Below are positions 53,433 to 64,000 of a stretch of 64,000 nucleotides of DNA, one piece after another. The notes under the pieces were generated by a model, which had not been told where the DNA came from, searched no databases, and saw only the letters and a list, made by a program, of their open reading frames with translations. How positions within the stretch are numbered: the first letter of the stretch is position 1; each line of letters begins with the position of its first letter. A program made the translations under genes and the position numbers. The stretch is from assembly GCF_030317205.1 (NCBI RefSeq), contig NZ_JASZYB010000001.1, positions 930,001 to 994,000 of the forward strand, written 5' to 3'. Origin of the DNA: Variovorax sp. J2L1-78. GTDB taxonomy: Bacteria > Pseudomonadota > Gammaproteobacteria > Burkholderiales > Burkholderiaceae_C.

Positions 53433-55072
53433 TTCTTCGCGTCGAGCCAGGCGTCGCCGTACGACGCGAAGAGGCCGTCGCCCTGCAGCACCTGCTTGTG
53501 CAGGCGCGCGGTCGACACCGTGACCCAAGTCTGCTCAACCAGGTCGAGCACCGGCAGGTCTTCCTGCACGATCTGCTGCCATTCCTTGATGAGCGCCTTG
53601 CGCTTGGCCACGTCGGCCTCGCCGCCGGCGGCTTCCATGATGCGGTCGAGCGCGGGGTTGGAATAGCCCGAGCCGTTGGTCCACGGCGCGCCCTTGACGA
53701 TGTTTTGGGTCCAGAACAGCCGCTGTACGCCCAGCGTCGGGTCGGGCAGGCGGTGCAGGCTGGAGATCATCAGGTCGTAGTCCTGGTCGTTGAAGATGCG
53801 GCGCAGGTAGGTGGCAGTGTCGCCCCCGCGCAGTTCCACGTCGACGCCCACGCGCGCCAGCGACTGCTTGATGAATTCCGCCGGGCGCGTCGCCGTGACG
53901 CCGCCGCCGGCGTCGAAGTCCAGCGTGATCTTCAGCCGCTTGCCATCCTTGCCCGGCTTCAATCCCGCCTCGTCCAGCAGCGCCGCCGCCTTCTTGAGGT
54001 CGTAGGGGTACTGGCGCGTTTCGGGCGAGTAGTAGTTGACGACCGACGACGGCACCGGGCCGGTCGCCGGCTTGCCGTAGCCGAGGAACACCACCTTGAG
54101 CAGCGCATTGCGGTCGACGGCATGCGCGAAGGCCTGGCGCACGCGCTTGTCCGACAGGGCCGGCCGGCGCACGTTGAACTGGGTGAGGAAGATGGTCGCG
54201 AGGTAGCGGCCGTCGTCCAGGTTGATCGTGTACTTCGCCTTGTCGCTGAACTTGTTGAGGTTCGACAACGGGATGCTCGAGCCGAGCGCCACGTCGAGCT
54301 CGCCGGCCTCCAGCGCCACAGTGCGCGCGGCCGCGTCGGGAATGAACTTGAACACCACGCCGTCGAGGTAGGGCTGCTGCTCGCCGCCCGGCCCACGGCC
54401 CCAGTAGTTCGGGTTGCGCTCCAGCCGCACGTGGCTGCCCTTGACCCATTCCTTGAAGACGAAGGGGCCGGTGCCCACCGGCGCGTTGTTCGCCGGGTTC
54501 TTCAGCACGTCGGTGCCTTCGTAGAGGTGCTTCGGCAGCACCTGCGCACCGTAGGTGTTGATGTAGTTGAGCAGGTACGGCGCGGGCGACGACAGGCGCA
54601 CGATCACCGTGTGCGGGTCGGGCGTGTCGACGGCGGTCACGTTGGCGAAGGCGGCGCGGCCGAAGGGATGCAGCGGTTTCCACACCTCCAGCAGCGTGTA
54701 CTTCACGTCGGCCGCGGAGAAGTCCTTGCCATCGTGCCACTTCACGCCCTTGCGCAGATGGAAGGTCACGGTCAGCCCGTCGGGCGCGACCTCCCACGAG
54801 GTCGCGAGCTCGGGCACCGGCTGCAACTTCAGGTCGTAGCTCACCAGCCCTTCGAGCACCTTGCTCGACACCTGGCCGATGTTCATCGTGGTGATGAAGG
54901 CCGAGGTCAGCAGCGTCGGCTCGGGCGAGACCGCGACGTTGAGGATGCCGCCGCGCACCGGCTTCGTGCCGGTGGTCTGCGCGAAGGCCGAAAGGGCGAA
55001 CAGGCTGTCGGCCAGCGCGATGGCGCCCAGCGTGGCCGTGGAATGGATGAAGTGTCGTCGGTTCGAATGCAT
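53429..55072 (-). CDS. ABC transporter substrate-binding protein, family 5 (copy B)
   Basis: A 547-residue periplasmic receptor. Signal sequence with RR (SNRRHFIHSTATLGAIALAD, ending AFAQ). The mature part has the family-5 block FHLRKGVKWHDGKDFSAADV, GTGPFVFKEWVKGSHVRLER and the ending GLFASYGDAWLDAKK. It is a close paralogue of the next gene upstream. Start/stop overlap links it to DppB. It delivers a peptide-like or organosulfur solute to the Dpp-type permease. Confidence 0.88.
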   Translation of the reverse strand: MHSNRRHFIHSTATLGAIALADSLFALSAFAQTTGTKPVRGGILNVAVSPEPTLLTSAFITTMNIGQVSSKVLEGLVSYDLKLQPVPELATSWEVAPDGLTVTFHLRKGVKWHDGKDFSAADVKYTLLEVWKPLHPFGRAAFANVTAVDTPDPHTVIVRLSSPAPYLLNYINTYGAQVLPKHLYEGTDVLKNPANNAPVGTGPFVFKEWVKGSHVRLERNPNYWGRGPGGEQQPYLDGVVFKFIPDAAARTVALEAGELDVALGSSIPLSNLNKFSDKAKYTINLDDGRYLATIFLTQFNVRRPALSDKRVRQAFAHAVDRNALLKVVFLGYGKPATGPVPSSVVNYYSPETRQYPYDLKKAAALLDEAGLKPGKDGKRLKITLDFDAGGGVTATRPAEFIKQSLARVGVDVELRGGDTATYLRRIFNDQDYDLMISSLHRLPDPTLGVQRLFWTQNIVKGAPWTNGSGYSNPALDRIMEAAGGEADVAKRKALIKEWQQIVQEDLPVLDLVEQTWVTVSTARLHKQVLQGDGLFASYGDAWLDAKK

Positions 55073-55113
55073 CGGAAATTGTTCGCAGAGAGAAAGAGGA
55101 AGGTGCGTGGCGC

Positions 55114-56733
55114 TCAGTCGGCCGACAGGAGATAGGCGTCGGCCAGCGAGGCATAGAGTCCGTCGCCCTGTGCCCGCACCTTGCGGTAGCGGCTGCTGGA
55201 GACGGTGGTCCAGTCGAGCTCGATCAGGTCGAGGATCGGTACCTCTTCCTGCACGATGGCCTGCCATTCGTCGACGAGGCTGCGGCGTTTGGCCGGGTCG
55301 AGCTCGACGGCAGCCGCTTCCATCACCCGGTCGAGTTCGGGGTTGACGTAGCCGGCGCCGTTGGTCCACGGCACGCCCTTGGCGATGTTCTTGCTCCAGT
55401 ACCAGCGCTGCACGCCCAGGCTGGGGTCCGGCAGGTTGTGCAGGCTGGTGAGGAACAAGTCGTAGTCGGCATCGCCGAACACGCGGCGTATGTAGACGCC
55501 GGCGTCGGACGCGCGCAGTTCGAGGTCGACACCCACCCGGCCGTAGTACTGCTTCATGAACTCGGCAGTCCGCGTGGCTTCGAGCGAGCCGCTGCCGTAG
55601 TCGAGCGTCAGCTTCAGCCGCTTGCCGTCCGCCTTGCGCGGGAGGCCGGCGGCGTCGAGCAGCGCCTCGGCCTGCTTCGGGTCGTGCCTGTACTGGCGGC
55701 CCTTGGCGCTGTGGAAGGCCGGCACCGTCGACGGGATCGAACTGCTCGCGACCTTGCCGTAGCCACCGAACACCACGCGCAGCAACGCCTCGCGGTCCAG
55801 CGCATACATGAGCGCCTGCCGCACCCGCTTGTCGGCCAGCGCGGGCTTGCGCACGTTGACCGTGGCCAGCTGGATCGATGCGAGGTAGCTGCCGTCGGTC
55901 GTGTTGATGGCGAACTTCTTCTTGTCCGAGAACTGCTTGAGGTTCGACACCGGGATGTTCGAGGCCAGCGCCACCTGCACCTCGCCGCTGGCCAGCGCGA
56001 CCGAGCGCGCGGCGGCATCGGGGATGAACTTGAACACCACGCCGTCGAGGTACGGCAGCCCGGGGCGCCAGTAGTTCGGGTTGCGCTCCAGTGCGATGTG
56101 ACTGCCGCGCACCCATTCCTTGAAGCGGAACGGGCCGGTGCCGATGGGCGCCGTGTTCGCGGGGTTCTTGAGGAGGTCGGTGCCTTCGTAGAGGTGCTTG
56201 GGCACGACCTGCGCGCCGTACACGTTCAGGAAGCTCAGCAGGTAGGGCGTCGGCCGCGACAGCCGCAGGATGGCGGTGTGCGCGTCGGGCGTATCGACCG
56301 CCTGCACCGACGCGTAGGCCAACCGGCCGCCGGGGTGAATCTTCTGCCACACGTTGAGCAGCGAGAAGGCCACGTCGGCCGAGGTGAAGTCGTGCCCGTC
56401 GTGCCACTTCACGCCGCGGCGCAGGCGCAGCGTGAGCGACAGGCCGTCCGGCGCGAAGGCCCACGACTCGGCCAGCTCGGGTTGCGGCTGCAGCTTGTCG
56501 TCGAACCACACCAGGCCCTCGCTGATCTTGCCCGCGATCATCGTGACCTGCATGGTCGTGAGGAAGGCGGCGGTGATGATCTGCGGCTCCGGCGCCAGCG
56601 AGATCACCAAGGCGCCGCCGCGTTGTGGCGACGCCGACTGCGGCTGCTGCGCGTGGCCCGTGCCGAGCATGGGCAAGGTGGCAGCAGCGAGGCTGCCCTG
56701 CAGCAACAGACGCCGATTCAATGAGGACACCAT
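55114..56733 (-). CDS. ABC transporter substrate-binding protein, family 5 (copy A)
   Basis: A 539-residue receptor, tandem paralogue of the downstream gene: shared blocks include GTGPFRFKEWVRGSHIALER, RNPNYWRPGLPYLDGVVFKF and LEHIP-like SNIPVSNLKQFSDKKKF. Signal region SSLNRRLLLQGSLAAATLP with RR. ATG 56733 is chosen since CGGAGA precedes it; ATG 56757 would add eight residues. First gene of a seven-gene operon (A, B, DppB, C, D, F, VOC protein). Confidence 0.87.
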   Translation of the reverse strand: MVSSLNRRLLLQGSLAAATLPMLGTGHAQQPQSASPQRGGALVISLAPEPQIITAAFLTTMQVTMIAGKISEGLVWFDDKLQPQPELAESWAFAPDGLSLTLRLRRGVKWHDGHDFTSADVAFSLLNVWQKIHPGGRLAYASVQAVDTPDAHTAILRLSRPTPYLLSFLNVYGAQVVPKHLYEGTDLLKNPANTAPIGTGPFRFKEWVRGSHIALERNPNYWRPGLPYLDGVVFKFIPDAAARSVALASGEVQVALASNIPVSNLKQFSDKKKFAINTTDGSYLASIQLATVNVRKPALADKRVRQALMYALDREALLRVVFGGYGKVASSSIPSTVPAFHSAKGRQYRHDPKQAEALLDAAGLPRKADGKRLKLTLDYGSGSLEATRTAEFMKQYYGRVGVDLELRASDAGVYIRRVFGDADYDLFLTSLHNLPDPSLGVQRWYWSKNIAKGVPWTNGAGYVNPELDRVMEAAAVELDPAKRRSLVDEWQAIVQEEVPILDLIELDWTTVSSSRYRKVRAQGDGLYASLADAYLLSAD

Positions 56734-56796
56734 GGCGGTCGAAATCTCCGTGGACATGCTGAGCCCACCGGGACAGCGATCGAATGAAAGCGCCGA

Positions 56797-56825
56797 AGGT
56801 TAGGGGCTGCGCGTGTGCCGCCCAA
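56797..56825 (-). promoter_or_regulatory. Candidate promoter of the second Dpp operon
   Basis: On the minus strand TTGGGC (56825-56820), 17-nt spacer, TAACCT (56802-56797), 64 nt before the ATG at 56733. Same design as at 298-326 and the other sites in this window. Confidence 0.5.
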
Positions 56826-56898
56826 GCAACAAAAACGAGAATCGATATGCGGACGCCATACGCACGCGCCAGCGCATAAGCAAGCACGCAAAGCTTCG

Positions 56899-56927
56899 TT
56901 GGCCGTGCGCCGCCCTGCGCTTAGAGT
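56899..56927 (+). promoter_or_regulatory. Candidate promoter of the NlpA-type receptor at 57007
   Basis: TTGGCC (56899-56904), preceded by TTCG, 17-nt spacer, TAGAGT (56922-56927). A 15-mer, GCGCATAAGCAAGCA, lies just upstream (56872-56886) and recurs exactly in the TauD-like operon promoter region (31481-31467, minus strand). Confidence 0.5.
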
Positions 56928-57006
56928 GCGCTCCCGGCCGGCTCACCCCGGCATCCCTCGCTCGTTCCTCAAACGCTCTCAGGCGCCCCATCTGTCGGAG
57001 TTCTCC

Positions 57007-57837
57007 TTGCGCTTCCTTTCGTCCCGCCCTCCTTCCAGCCGCCGGCCTTCGCGCCTGGCACTCGCCCTCGTCTCGTGGCTGGTCGCCGGCGCGGCGCAGG
57101 CGGCAGACCTCAGCGTCGGCTTCATGCCCGGGCCCTACCGCGATGCGTTTGCGAAGGGCATCGAGCCGCTGCTCAAGCAGCAGGGCTACACGGTCAAGTA
57201 CGTCGAGTTCAGCCAGGGCGTGCAGCCCAACGATGCGGTCGAGCGCGGCCAGATCGACGCCAACATCTTTCAGCACACGCTCTACCTGGAAGCGACCAAC
57301 CAACGACAGGGCTTCAACCTGGTGCCGATCGTGAACGTGCCGACGCCGCCGATGGGCCTCTATTCGCAGCGCTACAAGTCGCTCGCCGCCGTGCCCGACG
57401 GCGCCACCGTCACGCTGCCGTCGGACCCGGTGAACGCGACGCGCGCGCTCAACCTCCTGGCGGCCCTCGGCTGGCTGCAGCTCAAGCCGAACGTGAATCC
57501 GTTGAGCGTGTCGGAGCGCGACGTGACCGCCAACCCGAAGCGCCTGAAGCTGGTCCCGATCGAGGCCGCACAGGCACCGCGCTCGCTGGCCGACGCCGAC
57601 GTGGTCGCGGTGCAGGGCAACTTCGCGGTGGCCTCGGGCCTCAAGCTGACCGATGCGCTCAAGCTGGAAGACATGACGCAGCCCTACGTCAACGTGGTCG
57701 CCGTCAAGCGCGGCAACGAGAACGCGCCCTTCGCCAAGGACATCGTGCGGGCGTACCAGTCGGCCGAGTTCCAGGCCTTCTTCAAGGCCAACCCGGTGTG
57801 GGCCGGCTACCGGCTGCCGGACTACTTCGGCAAGTAG
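57007..57837 (+). CDS. NlpA/MetQ-type substrate-binding protein
   Basis: A 276-residue periplasmic receptor with signal peptide (RLALALVSWLVAGAAQAA). Family blocks are VGFMPGPYRDAFAKGIEPLL, QGVQPNDAVERGQIDANIFQH and SLADADVVAVQGNFAVASGL. No lipobox Cys is seen. It lacks an upstream ATG: TTG 57007, with GGAG 8 nt ahead, is the most likely start. No metN/metI genes are present. It is divergent from the Dpp operon, as the other NlpA-type gene is divergent from a small protein gene. Confidence 0.8.
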   Translation: MRFLSSRPPSSRRPSRLALALVSWLVAGAAQAADLSVGFMPGPYRDAFAKGIEPLLKQQGYTVKYVEFSQGVQPNDAVERGQIDANIFQHTLYLEATNQRQGFNLVPIVNVPTPPMGLYSQRYKSLAAVPDGATVTLPSDPVNATRALNLLAALGWLQLKPNVNPLSVSERDVTANPKRLKLVPIEAAQAPRSLADADVVAVQGNFAVASGLKLTDALKLEDMTQPYVNVVAVKRGNENAPFAKDIVRAYQSAEFQAFFKANPVWAGYRLPDYFGK

Positions 57838-57853
57838 GCGGCGGCCAGCGGCG

Positions 57854-59026
57854 TCATCGCGCGGACGCCGCGGATGGCGCCCCGCGCCCGCAGGCCAGCG
57901 CCGCCAGCGCCAACAGCAACGCGGCCGCGCCGTACACCCACAGCGACGACACCACCGGCAGCACCAGCCCGGCCACCAGTGGGCCGGTGCCGGCGCCGAT
58001 GTCGCGCCACACCGAGCGTGCGGCCAGCGCCTGCACGCGGCCGGAGCCCGGATGGCGATGCGCCACGATGGGGGCGAGCAGCGGCAGTTGCAGGGCGCGC
58101 AGCACGACGATCGCTGCAGCGCAGCTCCAGAGCCACCCGGTACCGAAACCCAGCAGCGCGACCGCGGTGATCAACGACAGCACGACGAGCAGCCGCTCCG
58201 CGCCCCAACGCTGCGCCATGCGGCCGCCCACCGGGCTCAGCACGATCTCTGCGCCATAGCGCATTGCGAGCAGCACGCCGGCCGCGACGACCGCGCTGCC
58301 GGGCAGCAGGTCCTTGCCGAGGAAGGACAGACCGATGATGAACAGGCCGTCGAGCGTGAAGCCCTCGAGAAAGGACCATGTGTCCAGCGCGTTGGGGCGA
58401 CGCGGACGCGGGCGCGACGGCCCGAGCGTCGGGTGCGGCACGCTGGGCAGCCGGCGCGTGGCGAACAGGCCGCCCAGCGCGACGAGGGCCAGCAGGACAA
58501 AGATCGGCCGCGGCCCCGCGGCTTGGGCGAGCACCGCCCCGGCAGGCAAGGCGAGCACGGGCCCGAGGGCGATGAAGGCGCGCGAGCGGCCCGAACGCAG
58601 CGCGGCCCCCACCGGCTCGGCCGTCGCGAGTGCCTGCGTGGCCAGGTTGAGCGCCGCGAAGCACAGGCCCCACACGAGCCGCAGGGGCAACAAGGCCCAG
58701 AAGCCCGAGAGCGTGGCGTAGCCGAGTGCGCAGAAGGCGGCGGCGACCACGGCCAGGGTGCAGGTCGGCCGGTCGCCGTGACGGGCATAGAAACGCGCCA
58801 CCCAGCCATAGCCGGCGATGCGCACCAGCCGATTGGCCGCGAGCAGCAGTCCGACTTCCGCCAGCGTGACGCCGAAAGCCGCGCCGTACATCGGCAGCAG
58901 GAGATAGAGCACCGTGTCGCCGGGGAGCGTGGCGCCCAGGGCGATGGCGGCGTGCCTTGAATCGCGATCGGCGGCCGTGATGGATGCGGGAGAGGCAGGA
59001 GGCCGGGACGATGACATGGCACGCAT
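57854..59026 (-). CDS. Major facilitator superfamily transporter
   Basis: A 390-residue inner-membrane transporter with about eleven or twelve membrane segments in two halves; the central cytoplasmic loop is basic and Pro-rich (TLGPSRPRPRRPNALD). RMAQRWGAERLLVVLSL in the second half resembles the MFS loop motif. The start is uncertain: ATG 59026 or ATG 59017; the ATG at 59104 overlaps the divergent LysR gene start. Substrate unknown. Divergent from a LysR regulator that likely controls it. Confidence 0.83.
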   Translation of the reverse strand: MRAMSSSRPPASPASITAADRDSRHAAIALGATLPGDTVLYLLLPMYGAAFGVTLAEVGLLLAANRLVRIAGYGWVARFYARHGDRPTCTLAVVAAAFCALGYATLSGFWALLPLRLVWGLCFAALNLATQALATAEPVGAALRSGRSRAFIALGPVLALPAGAVLAQAAGPRPIFVLLALVALGGLFATRRLPSVPHPTLGPSRPRPRRPNALDTWSFLEGFTLDGLFIIGLSFLGKDLLPGSAVVAAGVLLAMRYGAEIVLSPVGGRMAQRWGAERLLVVLSLITAVALLGFGTGWLWSCAAAIVVLRALQLPLLAPIVAHRHPGSGRVQALAARSVWRDIGAGTGPLVAGLVLPVVSSLWVYGAAALLLALAALACGRGAPSAASAR

Positions 59027-59094
59027 GGTGCGCCGCACCGGCGCCCGTCGACAAACGACATCGACGGGCGGGTATGCGTGCAAAAATCTCACAC

Positions 59095-59982
59095 ATGCCG
59101 CCACCCCTCCCCCCGCTCCACGCCGTGCGCGCCTTCGTGGTCGCGGCGCGCCACCAGAGCTTCACGCGGGCGGCGGTGGAACTGCACGTGACGCACGGCG
59201 CGGTGAGCCGGCAGGTCAAGGCGCTGGAAACCCACCTGGGCGTGCCGCTGTTCGAACGGCTCACGCGGCAGGTCGTGCTCACGGCGGACGGCCAGGCCTT
59301 CTTCGCCGACGCGGCGGCGGCGCTGGCGCAGATCGGCGCCGCGGCGACCGCGCTCAGGGCGCGCGCGCCGGCACGCGCGGTGCGCATCAATGTGCGGCCC
59401 TCGTTCGCGGTGCGCTGGCTGATTCCGCGCCTTCCGGCCTTCGTTGCCCAGTACCCGGGCATCGAACCGCAGGTCGTGACCAGCACCGCCGTGCCGTCCA
59501 AAGCGGTCGACGGGTTCGACGTGGCCATCCGGCGCGGGCTCCAGGGCTGGCCGCCCTCGATCCAGGTCAAGCCCTTCCTGGACGACGAGGTGCAGGTGGT
59601 CGGCGCACCCGCTCTGTTCAACACGCAGGGTGTGGACGCGCCGACTGCGCTGGCGGCGCACGTGCTGCTGTCGGCCCGCACCCGCAAGAGCGACTGGGAC
59701 GACTGGCAGCGCGCGGCCGGCCTCGTGCGCCTCAAGCCTGCCGGGCGGCTGCAGTTCGATCATCTGCACCTCGTGCTGCAGGCCGCGCTCGACGGCCTGG
59801 GGGTGGCGATGGGGCCGACCTCCCTGGTCGCACAGGATCTGGCCCAGGGTCGCCTGCTGTCGCCGCTGCCGCACCTGCGGATGCCGCTGGAACGCTACTA
59901 CTACGGGCTCGCGCTGGACGCCAGGCCCGAGGCGCAGTTCTTCACCGACTGGCTGGAAGACACGCGGCGTGCCGGCCCCTGA
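59095..59982 (+). CDS. LysR family transcriptional regulator, GcvA-like
   Basis: A 295-residue regulator. N-terminal winged helix: LHAVRAFVVAARHQSFTRAA, then HVTHGAVSRQVKALETHLGV, typical of GcvA/AmpR-type LysR proteins. The C-terminal domain contains VRPSFAVRWLIPRLPAF. ATG 59095 starts the conserved region. It probably controls the divergent MFS transporter gene, which begins 68 nt away. Confidence 0.87.
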   Translation: MPPPLPPLHAVRAFVVAARHQSFTRAAVELHVTHGAVSRQVKALETHLGVPLFERLTRQVVLTADGQAFFADAAAALAQIGAAATALRARAPARAVRINVRPSFAVRWLIPRLPAFVAQYPGIEPQVVTSTAVPSKAVDGFDVAIRRGLQGWPPSIQVKPFLDDEVQVVGAPALFNTQGVDAPTALAAHVLLSARTRKSDWDDWQRAAGLVRLKPAGRLQFDHLHLVLQAALDGLGVAMGPTSLVAQDLAQGRLLSPLPHLRMPLERYYYGLALDARPEAQFFTDWLEDTRRAGP

Positions 59983-60029
59983 ATGGCGCGGCCGGTCGGC
60001 ATAGGAAACGATGCCCGTCGGTCCGATCG

Positions 60030-60977
60030 TCAGCGCGCGTCGCGCCGTCCCAGCACCAGTTCGCCACCGGTCGTGTTGAAGGTGATGGTCGGCGCGCTGA
60101 AGTCGCTCAGCGGTGCCCCCAGGCCGATTTCGCCGCTGCCGTGCAGCACGCACTCGTCACGTCGCAACGCGATTTCGCCGCTGACACCGGCGCTGCCGTG
60201 GAAGCGGACCCAGGTCCCGTAGGTGCTGACGTCGACCAGCACGCAACTGCCCTGCCGCGCCTCGATGCGGGCGTGCAGGCGGGAGACGCGGGGATCGTTC
60301 ACCACGAACTGCGCTTCGTCCACGCGGCCCAGATGAATCGGCAGGTCTGCGGCACTGAACAGCGCGCGCACGTCGAGCCAGGACAATTCGATCTGTCCGA
60401 ACGACGAATCCACGGCCCGGTTCGTCTGAGCCAGGGTGGCCGGCATCGTGAGGAATTCCGACATCTCCTCCTGCCAGTCGATACGGTGCACGATGGGGGT
60501 CTCGTTCTTGCCGCGAATCGTGATCGGACCGAGGTTGCGGTGCCGCACCTCGCCTTCCTTCAATTGCTCGACCACCGATTCGGTGACCCAGATCTGCCCG
60601 GGGCCGGCCAGGTCGCTCAGACGCGACGCGAGGTTGACGGCGTCGCCGTAGCAATCACCGTCCACTTCCAGCACGTCGCCGCTGGCCACGCCGATCTGAA
60701 GATCCATGCGCAAGGCCGCGGGCCAGGCCTGGAGGCGCTTCTGGTGGTTGCGCTGCAATTCGAGAACGGCGGCCGTGGCGATGTCACCCGCCGGAAAAAT
60801 CGCCAGGACGCCGTCGCCCAGCATCTTGACGACCCGGCCACCGTGCGCCTCGCACACGCCGCCGATCCACTGGGTCAGGCGCGTGACGGTGTCCGTCGCG
60901 CGCGCATTGCCCATGGCCTCGAAAACCCGAGTGCTTCCCGTCAAGTCCGCGAAAACGACCGTTGAATTGGCGCCCAT
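60030..60977 (-). CDS. Class III nucleotide cyclase with C-terminal FHA domain
   Basis: A 315-residue protein. Residues 1-160 form a class III adenylate/guanylate cyclase domain: metal ligands Asp11 (FADLTGST) and Asp55 (KMLGDGVLAIF), Lys51, and the Asn115/Arg119 pair in YGDAVNLASRL. An FHA phosphothreonine-binding domain follows (about 215-290): HLGRVDEAQF, SRLHARIE and VSTYGTWVRF. It could make cAMP in answer to a phosphorylated partner; no kinase is nearby. The catalytic residues look complete, so activity is likely. Confidence 0.87.
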   Translation of the reverse strand: MGANSTVVFADLTGSTRVFEAMGNARATDTVTRLTQWIGGVCEAHGGRVVKMLGDGVLAIFPAGDIATAAVLELQRNHQKRLQAWPAALRMDLQIGVASGDVLEVDGDCYGDAVNLASRLSDLAGPGQIWVTESVVEQLKEGEVRHRNLGPITIRGKNETPIVHRIDWQEEMSEFLTMPATLAQTNRAVDSSFGQIELSWLDVRALFSAADLPIHLGRVDEAQFVVNDPRVSRLHARIEARQGSCVLVDVSTYGTWVRFHGSAGVSGEIALRRDECVLHGSGEIGLGAPLSDFSAPTITFNTTGGELVLGRRDAR

Positions 60978-61304
60978 GTTGTGCAGTTTTTCGTAGCAAT
61001 CGCTGATTGATTATGGCAAAGCAATTGCTTTCCATCGTGGTGCGCTGGAACTTTCTCCTGGAGCCGCCGCACTGGCGCGCCGATTTGACAAACCGTCAAC
61101 GGTGTCCGCACAAGCTTGCTGGTGTGCTCCCAAAAGATCGCCACGCAACGATAAGCCAGAGGTATTCATTTCGAGAACCGACTTGAGCAAAAGCGTGAAG
61201 TATGTTGTTTTAAAACATGTTTAATTGTTTCTTTGCTTGTGGGGGGCATGGCCTCCCTATAACGTAGTAGGCATCGATGGCTCCAGGCATCCTGCCTCTG
61301 CTCC
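60978..61304. other. Intergenic region (327 nt), no gene seen
   Basis: It separates the cyclase gene (minus) from the hypothetical gene (plus). Markedly AT-richer than the surrounding DNA near 61190-61240. It holds a perfect 12-nt palindrome (TGTTTTAAAACA, 61206-61217) and an A/T-rich promoter-like segment (61233-61263). I see no coding frame or RNA family. Confidence 0.5.
61233..61263 (+). promoter_or_regulatory. Candidate promoter of the gene at 61305
   Basis: TTGCTT (61233-61238), 19-nt spacer, TATAAC (61258-61263), 42 nt before the ATG. The palindrome TGTTTTAAAACA at 61206-61217 lies just upstream and could be a regulator site. Confidence 0.4.
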
Positions 61305-61631
61305 ATGTCTCCCAGCAGTCTTCTTCGTCTACTGTCGTTTCCAGGTCTCAGCTTTCGCCGGTCGACCGACCGTCAGCTGGTCCAGATCCGTACGTCGATG
61401 CTGTCCTTGCTGGAGGCCCGTCCGGGAAACACCGTGCACCGCGTGGCACAACGCGTGCGTTTCGCCGACGACCTCGAAGCGCTCTGGTACCTGCGCCAGG
61501 ACGTGCTGACGAGCCTCGCCGAGATCGACGGCGAGCCGTCGGCCCGCCGCCAGATGCGCCGCATCAACAGCCTGTTCAAGGGCGGATTGCCGCAAACGAT
61601 GGGCCCGCGCGTCCACCGTTTCACGGCCTGA
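61305..61631 (+). CDS. Hypothetical protein
   Basis: A 108-residue soluble, basic protein with no recognised domain. The middle part (VRFADDLEALWYLRQDVLTS followed by LAEIDGEPSARRQMRRINSL) looks helical. It has its own promoter-like region and a terminator hairpin at 61650, which supports a real, single-gene transcript. No strong ribosome site before the ATG. Function unknown. Confidence 0.65.
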   Translation: MSPSSLLRLLSFPGLSFRRSTDRQLVQIRTSMLSLLEARPGNTVHRVAQRVRFADDLEALWYLRQDVLTSLAEIDGEPSARRQMRRINSLFKGGLPQTMGPRVHRFTA

Positions 61632-61649
61632 GGCGCCACCCTTCCCGCG

Positions 61650-61675
61650 CGGGCACCCTGCCCGGCTTTCTTATT
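61650..61675 (+). terminator. Rho-independent terminator
   Basis: CGGGC (61650-61654), 5-nt loop, GCCCG (61660-61664), then the T-rich GCTTTCTTATT. It is 19 nt beyond the stop of the hypothetical gene and just before the convergent LD-carboxypeptidase gene end. Confidence 0.6.
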
Positions 61676-61683
61676 CGAACGCG

Positions 61684-63932
<2,249 letters not shown>

Positions 63933-64000
63933 TCAGTGGCCCTCCACCGCGCTCGTTGCCATGCCCAGCCGCTCCATCCACGCAGCCAGTGCCCGTTCGT
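63933..64000 (-). CDS. 3' end of an unidentified gene
   Basis: Only 22 codons are present before the stop; the residues read ERALAAWMERLGMATSAVEG and then His. The frame ends 1 nt before the start of the small membrane protein gene, which fits an operon. Too short to identify. Confidence 0.5.
   Translation of the reverse strand, partial: ERALAAWMERLGMATSAVEGH

Noticed and set aside
53429-56887. A single 1152-codon open frame covering both tandem receptor genes
   Set aside because: Only its 3' half encodes the receptor (from 55072). The other half is out of frame with the upstream receptor gene and has no domain.

Overview
The window is high-GC DNA with tightly packed, often 4-nt-overlapping genes. 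Protein content points to a betaproteobacterium of the Burkholderiales, most likely a Variovorax-like member of the Comamonadaceae: many Bug/TctC solute receptors, SsuABC-type and Dpp-type importers, and a TadA fused to an alpha/beta-hydrolase-like domain. This placement is inferred from gene content only. I saw no rRNA, tRNA, IS element, phage gene or CRISPR array.

Almost all of 1-37 kb and 42-58 kb is devoted to acquiring and opening organosulfur compounds. It holds three NtaA/SnaA/DmoA-type flavin monooxygenases (5692, 23990, 47108), one SsuD-like monooxygenase (21534-22646), two DszC/SfnB-like oxygenases (10370, 25393), a TauD-like Fe(II)/2-oxoglutarate dioxygenase (30467-31378) and a cysteine-dioxygenase-like domain fused to four rhodanese domains (16625-18847). 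Around them sit importers: two SsuABC-type systems (2009-5629; 26666-30465), two Dpp-type systems (12873-16628; 49546-56733), lone SsuA-, NlpA- and Bug-type receptors, and a CysB-like LysR regulator (35197-36177). No flavin reductase is visible, so the six flavin-dependent monooxygenases must be supplied from elsewhere.

The standout locus is 42159-46858 (minus strand): rhodanese, serine O-acetyltransferase, XRE regulator, family 2A encapsulin shell, and cysteine desulfurase with a 246-residue Pro/Ala/Gly-rich N-terminal extension. This is a complete family 2A encapsulin sulfur nanocompartment operon. In this family the cysteine desulfurase is packaged in the shell through its disordered N-terminus, and a role in sulfur storage has been described. 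Its promoter matches that of the Bug gene at 18992 across the -35 and -10 boxes, which suggests the compartment is co-regulated with organosulfur uptake.

At least seven promoters share one architecture: TTGG (often TTCGTTGG), 17-nt spacer, then TAG/TAA-N-C/T-T. Several also carry AACGACGGATT or CAACGAA/TTCGTTG elements, candidate operators for a sulfur-starvation regulator.

The flanks are ordinary. 37.2-42 kb has a lytic transglycosylase and small hypothetical, GNAT, DUF1330 and LysE-type genes. 57.8-64 kb has an MFS transporter with a divergent LysR regulator, a nucleotide cyclase-FHA protein, a short hypothetical gene, an LD-carboxypeptidase, the TadA fusion, a small membrane protein and the 3' end of an unidentified gene.
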